A stretch of 64,000 bases of DNA, from assembly GCF_900104525.1 (NCBI RefSeq), contig NZ_LT629711.1:2480001-2544000 (forward strand), in the 5' to 3' direction. Below the pieces are notes generated by a model. That model had not been told where the DNA came from. It saw nothing but the letters and a program-made list of their open reading frames with translations, and did no database searches. The translations under genes were made by a program, and so were the position numbers. The DNA comes from Pedococcus dokdonensis (GTDB lineage Bacteria; Actinomycetota; Actinomycetes; Actinomycetales; Dermatophilaceae). Of this stretch, positions 22,786-32,036 are shown piece by piece (position 1 is the first letter of the stretch; every line of letters begins with the position of its first letter).

Positions 22786-23277
22786 ATGGACAGCCTCACC
22801 GAGACCCAGGTCCGGGCCTCTTTCGTCAACGCCACCAAGGGCGAGGTCGCGCGCCTGCACGTCCCCCGTGACCTCGGCGACCAGCCGTGGGCCGACCTCG
22901 ACCTGCTCGGCTGGACGGACCCCAAGTCCCCGCTGCGCGGCTACCTCGTCGTGCCCGTTCCCGACCGTGGTCCGGTCGGCGTGCAGCTCGCCCGCGTCCA
23001 GGGTGGGTCCCGACGAGCCAGGATGTGTTCGCTGTGCGCCACCACTCACCCCAGCGGCGGTGTCGCCCTGATGGTTGCCCCGCGCGCCGGACGGTCGGGC
23101 CGCGACGGCAACACGGTCGGACTCGAGATGTGCACGTCCTTGGCGTGCTCGGCCTACGCCCGTGGCAGGCTGAAGTCACCCAGCCCGCACCTCGCCCAGG
23201 AGACCCTCTCTGTCGAGGAACGCGTGGGTCGACTTAGCCGCAACGCGATCGCCTTCGTCGAGCGAGTCCTGAAGTGA
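22786..23277 (+). CDS. FBP-domain protein (FusB/FusC-like EF-G-binding, treble-clef zinc finger)
   Basis: 163 residues from the ATG at 22786 (MDSLTETQVRASFVNATKGE). The C-terminal half has a four-cysteine treble clef: CSLCATTH and then CTSLACSAYARG. In FusB/FusC proteins this zinc finger binds elongation factor G and frees it from stalled or fusidic-acid-locked ribosomes. Actinobacterial members usually lack the full FusB N-terminal domain, as here. No clear Shine-Dalgarno; a short-leader transcript is possible. It is followed 19 nt later by a TetR gene. Confidence 0.85.
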   Translation: MDSLTETQVRASFVNATKGEVARLHVPRDLGDQPWADLDLLGWTDPKSPLRGYLVVPVPDRGPVGVQLARVQGGSRRARMCSLCATTHPSGGVALMVAPRAGRSGRDGNTVGLEMCTSLACSAYARGRLKSPSPHLAQETLSVEERVGRLSRNAIAFVERVLK

Positions 23278-23296
23278 CGACCGAAGGTATGCCTCA

Positions 23297-23869
23297 GTGC
23301 CGCGCGCAGGCCTGACCACCGACGTCCTGACCCGGGCCGCGGCCGAGCTCGCCGACGAGGAAGGCCTCGGCGGCGTGACCTTGGCGGCGCTCGCCCGCCG
23401 CTTCGGCGTCAAGGCGCCCAGCCTTTACGCGCACGTCGCCGGAGAGCGAGACCTCAAGCAGCGCATCGCGGTGCTGGCGCTGGCCGAGCTCGCCGACCTG
23501 GTGAGAGACGCGATCGCCGGACGCAGCGGTCGCGAGGCCATCGACGCCCTCGGGCGAGCGCATCGCGACTATGCCGTCGCGCACCCTGGGCGCCATGCCG
23601 CCACGACGTTGCCGCTGGACGACGACGCCGCAGCAGCCAGCGCTGCGCCACACCACGCTGCGTTGTCGCGTGCGGTTCTGCGCTCCTACGGCCTGTCCGA
23701 GCCGGATGAGACCCATGCCGTCCGGCTGCTCGGTGCGACGGTGCGCGGCTGGACCGACCTCCAGCTGGCGGGTGGTTTCGCACGCAGCCGACCCAGCGCC
23801 GAGCGTTCGTGGCGGCGCGCCGTCGACGGACTCGACCAGGTCTTCACCGCCTGGGGGTCCCCGGTCTGA
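23297..23869 (+). CDS. TetR family regulator (WHG-domain type)
   Basis: 190 residues, GTG start at 23297. HTH: LTRAAAELADEEGLGGVTLA, ALARRFGVKAPSLYAHVAGE. The C-terminal part (residues 75-185) ends with VRGWTDLQLAGGFARSR, the W-x-G-like motif of the TetR_C_33/WHG group. No target gene is evident; it lies between the FBP gene and a DivIVA-like gene on the same strand. Ligand unknown. Confidence 0.88.
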   Translation: MPRAGLTTDVLTRAAAELADEEGLGGVTLAALARRFGVKAPSLYAHVAGERDLKQRIAVLALAELADLVRDAIAGRSGREAIDALGRAHRDYAVAHPGRHAATTLPLDDDAAAASAAPHHAALSRAVLRSYGLSEPDETHAVRLLGATVRGWTDLQLAGGFARSRPSAERSWRRAVDGLDQVFTAWGSPV

Positions 23870-24032
23870 CCGTCGGGTGACCGAACCTCAGCATGACCGG
23901 AGGCCAGCCGCTGGGCGGCAGACGCTGACGGCGACCACGCGGCATACACCGTTTGGGTGGCGCGGGGTCATCTGTTGGGCAGTTCGACCGAGATGTCCGG
24001 ATGACGCCCGGTCCGTGGCGCATGATGGACGC

Positions 24033-24257
24033 ATGCTGACCTCGAAGGACGTGACGCGCCAGAGCTTCACGACGACGACCATGCGTCGGGGGTACGACGA
24101 ACGCGAGGTCGACGACTTCCTCGACCGCGTGATCGACACCCTGCGCTACTACGAGCAGGGTGGGCGGCCAGGTCCCCAGGAGCCGGATGCACCACACGAC
24201 TCTGCGGGACTCGCGCAACGAGCCTCGCGGTGGCTGCGCGGAGACCCCGAGCCGTGA
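24033..24257 (+). CDS. DivIVA-domain small protein
   Basis: 74 residues. MLTSKDVTRQSFTTTTMRRG YDEREVDDFLDRVIDTLRYYE is a DivIVA N-terminal domain (the pattern F-x-x-x-x-R-G-Y-x-x-x-x-V-D-x-F-L-D), which in DivIVA/Wag31 binds curved membrane and starts the coiled coil. The long coiled coil is missing, so this is a mini-DivIVA of the kind common in actinobacteria. A polar or septal adaptor role is inferred from the family. Confidence 0.8.
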   Translation: MLTSKDVTRQSFTTTTMRRGYDEREVDDFLDRVIDTLRYYEQGGRPGPQEPDAPHDSAGLAQRASRWLRGDPEP

Positions 24258-24270
24258 GTCCCCACTCCTG

Positions 24271-24314
24271 CGTCCTGACCACGTCCTAACGACGTCCTGA
24301 CGAGGTCCTGACGA
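24271..24314. repeat. Four tandem 11-bp repeats
   Basis: CGTCCTGACCA, CGTCCTAACGA, CGTCCTGACGA, GGTCCTGACGA: consecutive 11-bp units, one helical turn each, between convergent genes (DivIVA-like and response regulator). They could be a protein-binding array or chance slippage. Confidence 0.5.
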
Positions 24315-24349
24315 GTTGCTCGAGCCCCGGACCTCGCGGGTGGCCGGGG

Positions 24350-25003
24350 TCAGCCACTGCGCCGGATGAAGCCGGTCTGGTATCCCCGCACGACCGCCTG
24401 GACGCGGTCCCGGATGCCGAGCTTGGCGAGGATTCGCGCCACGTGCGTCTTGACCGTGGTCTCGGCGACCACCATCTCAGCTGCGATCTCGGCGTTCGAC
24501 AGGCCGCGGCCGATCAGCCGCAGCACGTCGAGCTCACGCTCGGTGAGCTGCGCCAGCTCCGCCGGGATACCCGGCGTGACAGTCGGCTCGGCGAAGCTCT
24601 CGACGAGCCGTCGCGTGATGGACGGCTCGATCAGGGAGTCACCGGTTGCAGCCGCACGGACCGCGGCGACCAACCGCGACGAGGGGGCGTCCTTGAGGAG
24701 AAAGCCCGCCGCCCCGGCCCGAAGCGCCCGGTAGACGTACTCGTTCTGGTCGAAGGTCGTCAGCACCACGATGGTCGGCGGGTCGGGCTGGCGCTGGATC
24801 TGCTCGGTGGCCGCCAGTCCGTCGAGCTCCGGCATCCGGATGTCCATCAGCACCACCGCGGGCTTGAGCAGCGCGGCCTGGCGGACTGCCTCGTGACCGT
24901 TCACGGCCTCGGCCACCACCTCGATGTCGCCCTCCGACTCGAGGATCACCCGGAAGCCGGTGCGCACCAGCTCCTGGTCGTCGGCGATGAGGACGCGGAT
25001 CAC
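24350..25003 (-). CDS. NarL/LuxR family response regulator
   Basis: 217 residues, GTG start. Receiver: D8-D9 acidic pair, phospho-acceptor D54 (VLMDIRMPELDG), K in LLKDAPSS. C-terminal LuxR HTH: LTERELDVLRLIGRGLSNAE, IAAEMVVAETTVKTHVARIL, AKLGIRDRVQAVVRGYQTGF. The divergent plus-strand genes encode a membrane sensor domain, a degenerate kinase and an intact HisKA_3 kinase, the probable partner. It likely controls this cluster or efflux genes elsewhere. Confidence 0.93.
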   Translation of the reverse strand: MIRVLIADDQELVRTGFRVILESEGDIEVVAEAVNGHEAVRQAALLKPAVVLMDIRMPELDGLAATEQIQRQPDPPTIVVLTTFDQNEYVYRALRAGAAGFLLKDAPSSRLVAAVRAAATGDSLIEPSITRRLVESFAEPTVTPGIPAELAQLTERELDVLRLIGRGLSNAEIAAEMVVAETTVKTHVARILAKLGIRDRVQAVVRGYQTGFIRRSG

Positions 25004-25157
25004 CTCGCCATTGTGTCGATCGCGAGCCGCCCGCGGGTCCTCCTCAGGGATGACGCGCGACGCCGAGATCGTCCGTGGTGCCGACGCGGGCCACGACGGC
25101 GGGACCGGAAGGTGGTGCCAACGGGGTCACCCAGACGCCGGATCGAAAGGAACTGAG

Positions 25158-25697
25158 ATGGACATCCTCAAGGGCATCCGGCCCCTCGACTACGTGTTGG
25201 CGGCCGTCATGGTCACGGCGGCAGCGCTGATCGGTTGGGCGAACGTCGGCGCCGGCGCCGACGCCGACGTGGCCCACGCCCTCGACTCGCACTCCGCGCT
25301 GATGATCCCGGTCTTCGCCCTCGCCGCTCTCCCCATCCTCTGGCGGCGGCGAGCCATCCTCGGCGCCGTCGGCGCCTCGTTCGTGATCATGGCCGCGAGC
25401 CTGCCGGCCTTCGGGTGGGTCAGCCGTTGCGGCTTCGCGCTGCCCCTCTCGTTCGCCTTCGCGTATGCCGTGGCTCGGTTCGCGGGGAACCGGCAGAACC
25501 ACGTCGTGGGCCTGGTCGGCATCCTCGCCCTCCAGATCGCCGCCCTCGTGAAGGACTCCTCCACCGGTGGCCTGGGCGCCTTCCCCTATGCGGTGGTGGG
25601 GGCGGCGGTGTTCTACGGCATCGGCCTCGTCGTGCAGAAGAGGGCCACTGGGCCGGTCACCGCGCCTACGCTGAGCCCTGAGCACGTCAGCGCCTGA
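25158..25697 (+). CDS. Stand-alone membrane sensor domain (paralogue of the next gene's N-terminus)
   Basis: 179 residues with five or so membrane helices and no cytosolic domain. The N-terminal half (GIRPLDYVLAAVMVTAAALI, DADVAHALDSHSALMIPVFA, LPILWRRRAILGA) lines up with residues 11-80 of the next protein (GLRPVDWALASALTALGATL, DADVARAIAEGT, WAMVPLFAVATVTVLWWRRG), and FGWVSRCGFALPLSFAFAYA matches FGWVTRCGAGLPLAFVLAYL. So this is a kinase input module without a kinase. ATG 25158 has GAAAGGAAC upstream. It may be a decoy or co-sensor in the two-component group. Confidence 0.75.
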   Translation: MDILKGIRPLDYVLAAVMVTAAALIGWANVGAGADADVAHALDSHSALMIPVFALAALPILWRRRAILGAVGASFVIMAASLPAFGWVSRCGFALPLSFAFAYAVARFAGNRQNHVVGLVGILALQIAALVKDSSTGGLGAFPYAVVGAAVFYGIGLVVQKRATGPVTAPTLSPEHVSA

Positions 25698-25708
25698 GGG
25701 GTCGAACC

Positions 25709-26878
25709 ATGAGTGAGCGCCAGAGCACGCTGTTCCAGGGGCTGCGTCCCGTGGACTGGGCGCTCGCGTCCGCCCTCACCGCACTGGGCGCCACCCTGAT
25801 GGTCGAGAACCTCCTGTTCTCCGACGCCGACGTGGCGCGGGCCATCGCCGAGGGCACCATGGTCCACGAGCTGACCTCACGCTCGTGGGCCATGGTGCCG
25901 CTGTTCGCCGTGGCGACCGTGACGGTGCTGTGGTGGCGCCGCGGGATCATCGCCGTCATCTCCACGGGGATCGTGGTGATGGCACTCCACGACCTGCTCT
26001 TCGGCTGGGTCACCCGATGTGGGGCAGGTCTGCCACTGGCGTTCGTGCTGGCCTACCTCGCCGCGGTGAGCCTGGACCGACGACGCGCCTGGATCGCCCT
26101 CGGCCTCAGCACCGTCCTCACCGCCGCGGTGCTCGTGCGCGACGCGACGACCGGGTTCGAGCCGTTCGCGCTCGGCGTGCCGATCCTGTTGATCGTCTTC
26201 GCGATCGGGCGAGCCGTCCGGCACCGCACGGCCATGAGCGCCGAGCTCCGGGCGCGGACGGTCGAGCTGCGACAGCTGCGCGACGAGCGCGTCGCGCTCG
26301 AGCTCGCGGACGACCGGGTCCGGCTCTCCGGCCAGCTGGACGGCTTGTTGCAGCGGCGGCTCGGCCAGCTGACGACCGCCGCCGAGGCCGGGCAGCACCT
26401 CGACCCGGCCGGAGCCAGGGCCCTCTTCGAATCCATCGAGGACGAGAGCCGCGCCACCCTCGACGGCATGCGCGAGCTCCTCGGCCTGCTGCGCGGCGAG
26501 GAGGGCGCGCTGGCCCCGGCTCCGACGGTCGCGCACCTCGACACCCTGCTGGCTCGGCATACCGGCGCCGGTACGCGGTTGACGGTGACCGGCGATCCGC
26601 GATCACTGACGGCGGCAGTCGAGCTCTCGGCATACCGGATCGTCGAGCACCTGGTGAATGTCCTTGCGGACCAGCCAGACTCGCGCATCGACGTCTCGAT
26701 GCGGTTCGACGAGGAGGCGCTCGAGATCCGGGTCAACGGTCCGGTGCGGCGTTCCGCGGACCTCAAGAACGCAGTGGCGCGGGCGCGCGAGCGGGCCAAG
26801 GTCCTGGGTGGCTCGCTGGACGTGAAGGTCAGCCGGGGCTACGCCACTGCCGTGGCCCAGCTGCCGGTGTCGGGTTAG
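25709..26878 (+). CDS. Degenerate HisKA_3-type sensor kinase lacking the phospho-accepting histidine
   Basis: 389 residues. Residues 11-170 form the membrane sensor domain shared with the previous gene. A coiled-coil linker (about 175-200) leads to DDRVRLSGQLDGLLQRRLGQ, which aligns to HERARIASELHDIVGHAISV of the next kinase; D211 stands where H180 is there. The ATPase-like C-terminal domain has AYRIVEHLVNVLADQPDSRI at the N box, with no D-x-G-x-G or G-x-G motif recognisable. It is probably a pseudokinase that heterodimerises or scaffolds. Intact reading frame and good spacing (11 nt after the previous gene) argue against decay. Confidence 0.82.
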   Translation: MSERQSTLFQGLRPVDWALASALTALGATLMVENLLFSDADVARAIAEGTMVHELTSRSWAMVPLFAVATVTVLWWRRGIIAVISTGIVVMALHDLLFGWVTRCGAGLPLAFVLAYLAAVSLDRRRAWIALGLSTVLTAAVLVRDATTGFEPFALGVPILLIVFAIGRAVRHRTAMSAELRARTVELRQLRDERVALELADDRVRLSGQLDGLLQRRLGQLTTAAEAGQHLDPAGARALFESIEDESRATLDGMRELLGLLRGEEGALAPAPTVAHLDTLLARHTGAGTRLTVTGDPRSLTAAVELSAYRIVEHLVNVLADQPDSRIDVSMRFDEEALEIRVNGPVRRSADLKNAVARARERAKVLGGSLDVKVSRGYATAVAQLPVSG

Positions 26879-26887
26879 CTGCGACCG

Positions 26888-28003
26888 ATGCGGGTGCTCG
26901 AGCGGATCGGCATCGCCCTGGCAGTGCTCCTGCTGGTGGTGCTGCCCACCGCGCTCCACGGGTGGCCGACGACGGTCCGCGGCAACCTCCTCACCCTCCT
27001 CGTGACCGCCGGTGGACTCGCGCTGCTGTGGTGGCGCAGCCAGCCGCGCGTCGCCGCCGTCGTGGCCATCGGCCTCTTCCTGTCGGGGTTGGCGCTCGGT
27101 GACGGCTGGTTCCCCGACACCGGGGTCGCGCTGTTCGCAGTGGCGTATGCCGTGCTGGCCCTCGGCTGGTCCGGCCGCGCAGCGTGGCTGGTGGCCGCGT
27201 GCGCACTGGCCTCGCTGGTGCCGCTCTACTACCTCGCGCAGATCAACAGCTGGGTCGCCGTGTTGATGTTCACGGTGCCTCCGTATGCCGCCGGGACCGC
27301 TCTGCGGCTGCGACAGGAGACCGCGGACCAGTTGGCCCTGCGGGCCCAGGAGCTCGAGGACGAGCGCGAGCTCTTCTCCGCCATCGCGCTGCGCCACGAG
27401 CGCGCGCGGATCGCCAGCGAGCTGCACGACATCGTCGGGCACGCGATCAGCGTGATGGTGGTGCAAGCGGCCGCCGGCCAACGGCTGGTGGATGCCGATC
27501 CCGATCGGGCCAGACAGGCCTTCGTGGCGATCTCGGAGTCGGCCCGGCAGGGGACCAAGGACCTCGAGCGGCTCGTCGAGCTGCTCGGCGGGACCCCTGA
27601 CGACCACGTGGTCGGACCCGACCTCGCGCTGGTCGACGAGGTGGTCAGCCGCGCCGAGCGCAGTGGTCTCGACGTCACCTGCCGCTTCGAGGGCGATCGC
27701 GACCGCATCCCCCGCCCAGTCGCCCACCTCGCCTTCCGGGTGGTGCAGGAGAGCCTGACCAACGCGCTCCGCTATGCACCCGGTGCGGAGGTCCGCATCG
27801 TCATCACGGTCGACGAGATGGGGCGGGGCCTTGCCGTGCGCGTCGAGAACGACAGTGCGGCCGGACCCGGTGCCTCCGTGGTCGGCACCGGTCGCGGACT
27901 CCTGGGTCTGCGTGAGAGGGTCCACCGACTCGGAGGCAACCTCACTGCCGGCGCCAGCTCCACGGGTGGATGGGTCGTCGAAGCGCGCCTACCCGGTCCC
28001 TGA
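26888..28003 (+). CDS. NarL-type sensor histidine kinase (HisKA_3)
   Basis: 371 residues. Five to six membrane segments in residues 5-135, then a coiled-coil linker, then HisKA_3 with the phospho-acceptor H180 (RHERARIASELHDIVGHAIS). The HATPase domain has the N box FRVVQESLTNALRYAP and the G box GTGRGLLGLRERVHRLGGNL. All motifs are intact. It starts 9 nt after the pseudokinase gene. The response regulator at 24350-25003 is its likely partner. Such systems in actinobacteria often control stress or efflux genes; the signal is unknown. Confidence 0.92.
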   Translation: MRVLERIGIALAVLLLVVLPTALHGWPTTVRGNLLTLLVTAGGLALLWWRSQPRVAAVVAIGLFLSGLALGDGWFPDTGVALFAVAYAVLALGWSGRAAWLVAACALASLVPLYYLAQINSWVAVLMFTVPPYAAGTALRLRQETADQLALRAQELEDERELFSAIALRHERARIASELHDIVGHAISVMVVQAAAGQRLVDADPDRARQAFVAISESARQGTKDLERLVELLGGTPDDHVVGPDLALVDEVVSRAERSGLDVTCRFEGDRDRIPRPVAHLAFRVVQESLTNALRYAPGAEVRIVITVDEMGRGLAVRVENDSAAGPGASVVGTGRGLLGLRERVHRLGGNLTAGASSTGGWVVEARLPGP

Positions 28004-28112
28004 GCGACCGCCAGCAGATCGCCGGCCGAGCAAGGGCTCGCTAGCGTGGGCGGGGTGCGCGCGCACCCCGCCGCACACCATACCCGTCCTCGACGCCAAG
28101 GTGGCTTCCCCC

Positions 28113-30467
28113 GTGTCCGAACGACTCAGCGTCCCCGGCAACCCGATCGCGCACGATGACGCGACGATCACCGGTGAGCACTGGCGAATCACCGTCCTCA
28201 CCCCCGGCCTGCTGCGGATGGAGTGGTCGGAGTCGGGCGAGTTCGAGGACCGCGCGAGCACATTCGCGGTCAACCGTGCGCTCCCCGTGCCCGAGGTCGA
28301 CGTGCAGCGGCACGGCGAGCGCGTCGAGCTGACGACGGACTGCCTGCACCTCGCCTACGACGGCGCGGAGTTCAGCCCCAGCGGTCTCGTGGTGACGGCG
28401 ACGTCGCCCATGTCGGGGACGCACACCAGCGAGTGGCGGTTCGGCGAGCCGGCCGACGGGCTCGGCGGCACCGCGCGCACCCTCGACGACATCGACGGAG
28501 CCGTGCCTCTCGGGCCCGGAGTGGTGTCCCGCACCGGGATCGCCGTCATCGACGACTCCGACTCGTTCCTCATCGAAGGTGGCGCCGCCGCCGTCCGCCG
28601 CGAGGGCACCAAGGACCTCTACGTGTTCGCACGTGGTCACGACTTCCGGGCCGCCGTCGCCGACCTGTATGCCGTGTCCGGCCCCGTGCCGATGCTGCCG
28701 CGGTGGGCGCTGGGCAACTGGTGGAGCCGTTACCACCCCTACTCCGCCGACGAGTACCTGGAGCTGCTCGACACGTTCGAGGCCGAACACGTGCCGTTGT
28801 CGGTCGCGGTGCTCGACATGGACTGGCACTGGGTCGACATCGACAAGAAGTACGGGACCGGCTGGACCGGCTACTCGTGGAACCGCGACCTCTTCCCCGA
28901 CCCGCCGGCACTCCTGGCCGAGCTGCACCGGCGTGGGCTCGCGGTCACCCTCAACGTCCACCCCGCCGACGGGGTGCGCGCGTTCGAGGACGCCTATCCG
29001 AAGGTGGCCGAGGACATGGGGGTCGACCCGGGTTCGGAGCGGCCGATTCCCTTCGACCCCACCGACTCCCGCTTCATGGACTCCTACTTCTCGCGGCTGC
29101 ACCACCCGCTCGAGGACGAAGGCGTCGACTTCTGGTGGCTCGACTGGCAGCAGGGGGCGTTCAGCCGCACCGCCGGCGTCGACCCGTTGTGGATCCTCAA
29201 CATCGAGCACTTCAACGACTCGGCCCGGCGCGGGCAGCTGCCGATCACGTTCTCGCGTTATGCCGGGCCGGGCAGCCACCGCTACCCGGTGGGGTTCTCG
29301 GGGGATGCCCACATCACCTGGGACTCGCTGGCCTTCCAGCCCTACTTCACGGCGAGCGCCTCCAACATCGGCTACGGCTGGTGGAGCCACGACATCGGCG
29401 GCCACTGGTACGGCAGCCGCGACGACGACCTCACGGTGCGGTGGGTGCAGCTCGGCGTCTTCTCGCCGATCATGCGGCTGCACTCGACGCTGCACCCGTT
29501 CATCCGCAAGGAGCCGTGGACCTTCCCGGCGCAGGCGCGCGCGATCATCGACGCCCAGCTGCGGTTGCGCCACCGGCTGGTCCCCTACCTGCACACCATG
29601 AACGCCAGGGCGGCTCGTGACGGCGCACCCTTGGTCGAGCCGATGTACTGGGGCGACCCGGAGGCGTGGGACGCCTACGGTGTGCCCACCCAGTTCCGGT
29701 TCGGCACCGAGCTCGTCGTCGCACCCATCACCGCACCACAGGCCGAGGTGCTCGGGCTGGGCAGCGTGCAGGCCTGGCTGCCCGACGGCGAATGGACCGA
29801 CCTCTTCACCGGCACGCGCTACCGGGGCGGACGCCACGTGCGTCTGCACCGGGCGATGGAGACGCTGCCGGTGCTCCTGTGTGCGGGCGGGCTGCTGCCG
29901 CTGGCCGGGACCAACGACGAGTCGGTCGGCACCGAGCTGCCGGCGCACGTCGAGGTGGTGCTGGCGCCGGGAGCCGACGGCGCCTTCGAGCTGGTCGAGG
30001 ACGACGGCGCGACGTCTCCCCGGACCGCCACCACGCGGATCGCGTGGGACGACGCCTCGGGGACCCTGACGGTCGAGGCGGCGACAGGGGACGCCGACGT
30101 GCTGCCCGCCCAGCGCTCCTGGGCGGTGCTACTGCTGGGCGCCCGGGCCCAGGCGACTGTCGGAGGTGCGGAGGTCGACGGTGAGGCGACGACCGCCGGC
30201 ACGCGGTTCGCCATCGGCGGGTGCGCTCCCTCCTCCTCCGTCTCCGTGACGTTGCACGAGATCCGGCCGTTCGACTGGACCAGGACGGTGGAGCAGGTGC
30301 GCCAGCTCCTCGACCGGGCGCGGATCGACTACAACCTCAAGCTCGCCGCCCATGACGTCGTGCGCCGGGCCGACGGACCCGTGGACGCCGCGGCTCGGCT
30401 GCGCGGGCTCGAGCTGGACCACGAGGTCGAGGCGGCCCTGCTCGAGCTCGTCCTCGCCAGCTACTAG
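28113..30467 (+). CDS. GH31 family alpha-glucosidase / alpha-xylosidase
   Basis: 784 residues from GTG 28113 (AAGGTGG 8 nt upstream; GTG 28101 would add four). GH31 barrel: PRWALGNWWSRYHPYSADEY, VAVLDMDWHWVDIDKKYGTG, catalytic nucleophile D344 in FWWLDWQQGAF, acid/base D398 in GFSGDAH. The N-terminal beta-sandwich (about 10-210) and the C-terminal domains (about 560-720) are normal for the family. A C-terminal extension (EIRPFDWTRTVEQVRQLLDR and on) is helical and unusual. No signal peptide: cytosolic. Hydrolyses alpha-linked glucosides; linkage not predictable. Confidence 0.9.
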   Translation: MSERLSVPGNPIAHDDATITGEHWRITVLTPGLLRMEWSESGEFEDRASTFAVNRALPVPEVDVQRHGERVELTTDCLHLAYDGAEFSPSGLVVTATSPMSGTHTSEWRFGEPADGLGGTARTLDDIDGAVPLGPGVVSRTGIAVIDDSDSFLIEGGAAAVRREGTKDLYVFARGHDFRAAVADLYAVSGPVPMLPRWALGNWWSRYHPYSADEYLELLDTFEAEHVPLSVAVLDMDWHWVDIDKKYGTGWTGYSWNRDLFPDPPALLAELHRRGLAVTLNVHPADGVRAFEDAYPKVAEDMGVDPGSERPIPFDPTDSRFMDSYFSRLHHPLEDEGVDFWWLDWQQGAFSRTAGVDPLWILNIEHFNDSARRGQLPITFSRYAGPGSHRYPVGFSGDAHITWDSLAFQPYFTASASNIGYGWWSHDIGGHWYGSRDDDLTVRWVQLGVFSPIMRLHSTLHPFIRKEPWTFPAQARAIIDAQLRLRHRLVPYLHTMNARAARDGAPLVEPMYWGDPEAWDAYGVPTQFRFGTELVVAPITAPQAEVLGLGSVQAWLPDGEWTDLFTGTRYRGGRHVRLHRAMETLPVLLCAGGLLPLAGTNDESVGTELPAHVEVVLAPGADGAFELVEDDGATSPRTATTRIAWDDASGTLTVEAATGDADVLPAQRSWAVLLLGARAQATVGGAEVDGEATTAGTRFAIGGCAPSSSVSVTLHEIRPFDWTRTVEQVRQLLDRARIDYNLKLAAHDVVRRADGPVDAAARLRGLELDHEVEAALLELVLASY

Positions 30468-30659
30468 GAGTCCTCGCCAGCGCCGGGGACACGACGCGTT
30501 CACCGACCGGCCGCAGCCCGCACCAACTCGGGTGAACGGCCATGAATGCTGTGAAAGTCGGTCCAAAGCACCCATCCGGTGGTTCCAGGCAGTACCTTCG
30601 CCCCACCCCCCGCCGCACCACCCTCCCCCCGACGGGGCACGGCTCAGCAAGGACTCGGC

Positions 30660-31979
30660 ATGACCACACGCGCGCGCACCCTCCTGACCACCACCGCCGT
30701 CGCCAGCCTGGCCGCGACCGCGCTCGTCGCACCCACCGCGACGGCCGCGCCGTCAGCGCTGGCGCCGGTCAAGGCGGCGAGCAGCACGGCCGCCGCGGTC
30801 GCGCCGAGCCTCGCCACGGCATACGAGCCCAGCTCGGCCGACGCCCGGATCGTCAGCAAGCTCACCGCCAGGGTGACCACGGCCCGCTTCGGCACGCAGT
30901 TCAGCGGCGCCGTGATGGACGCCCGCACGGGCAAGCTGCTGTGGAGCAAGAACGGCAACACCGCGCTCAAGCCGGCCTCCACGATCAAGTTCGTCGCGGC
31001 GACCAACGCGCTGCGCGTCTTCGGACCCACCTACCGTTTCACCACCACCGTGCGACGGGGCACCCAGGCCGACCAGGTGGTGCTGATCGGTTCGGGCGAC
31101 CCCGCGCTGTCGTCCACCCAGCTGGTCGCCCTCGCCAAGCAGACCGCTGCGGCCATGAAGGCCAAGGGACAGCTGCGGGTGCGGCTGTATGCCGACGACA
31201 CCCTGTTCGCCGCGCCCACGCTCGCGACGGGCTGGCCCTCCACCTACGTCCCGGACGAGACGCCCTGGCTGCGCGCGCTGGTCGTCGACGGCCGGCAGGT
31301 CAGCGACACCACGATCGACGCGGCGAAGATCTTCGCGGCCAAGCTGAAGACCTACGGCATCACGGTCGCCAGCGTCACCCGCGGCAAGGCGTCGACGGCC
31401 AACCCGGTCCTCGCCACGTCAGCCGGCCAGACGATCGACCAGATCGTGACCCGGATGATGATGGAGTCGGACAACGAGCACGCCGAGGCCCTGCACCGGC
31501 TCGTGGGGATCAAGAAGGGGAAGGGCAACACCTGGACGGCGGCCCGGACCGCGGCCCAGAGCGGCCTCACCTACGAAGGGCTGGCCGCCACCGCGATCTA
31601 CGACGGGTCCGGGCTGTCCCGCAGCGACCGGCTGACCAGCATCCAGCTCGCCAAGATGGTGAAGAACACCTTCGAGCCCCTGAACAAGGTGCCGTTCCGG
31701 ATCCTGCGCTCCAGCCCCGGACTGCCGCAGGCGGGCAGGACCGGCACGCTGCGGGCGTCGTACGACCGGTTCACCGCCAGCACCTCGAAGTGCGCCGCCG
31801 GCAAGGTCTACGCGAAGACCGGGACCTTGAAGGACGCCGTCGCGCTGGCCGGGTGGACGGTGGGCAAGGACGGCCGCATCAAGGCCTTCGCGTTCATCAT
31901 CAACGGCAACCCCACCTCGGTCACGGCGATGCGGCAGAACATCGACATGCTCGCGGCGACCGTCAACGGCTGCTACTGA
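30660..31979 (+). CDS. dacB: D-alanyl-D-alanine carboxypeptidase/endopeptidase, PBP4 (S13) family
   Basis: 439 residues. Signal peptide (LLTTTAVASLAATALVAPTA, cleavage after ATAA or TATA), so the enzyme is exported to the cell wall. Penicillin-binding motifs: SxxK at S107-K110 (KPASTIKFV), SxN at S270-N272 (MESDNEHAEAL), KTG at 386-388 (YAKTGTL). It trims or cleaves peptidoglycan peptides. The domain insertion between SxxK and SxN is present but short. It stands alone, with a 190-bp upstream gap in which I see no gene. Confidence 0.92.
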   Translation: MTTRARTLLTTTAVASLAATALVAPTATAAPSALAPVKAASSTAAAVAPSLATAYEPSSADARIVSKLTARVTTARFGTQFSGAVMDARTGKLLWSKNGNTALKPASTIKFVAATNALRVFGPTYRFTTTVRRGTQADQVVLIGSGDPALSSTQLVALAKQTAAAMKAKGQLRVRLYADDTLFAAPTLATGWPSTYVPDETPWLRALVVDGRQVSDTTIDAAKIFAAKLKTYGITVASVTRGKASTANPVLATSAGQTIDQIVTRMMMESDNEHAEALHRLVGIKKGKGNTWTAARTAAQSGLTYEGLAATAIYDGSGLSRSDRLTSIQLAKMVKNTFEPLNKVPFRILRSSPGLPQAGRTGTLRASYDRFTASTSKCAAGKVYAKTGTLKDAVALAGWTVGKDGRIKAFAFIINGNPTSVTAMRQNIDMLAATVNGCY

Positions 31980-32036
31980 CCCCCGCGCGAGCTGCCTGGG
32001 CAGCCACGGCCGCCACCTTGGCCGAGGGTGGACCGG

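Noticed and set aside
28041..29948. 635-codon minus-strand open frame
   Set aside because: Antisense shadow of the GH31 gene.
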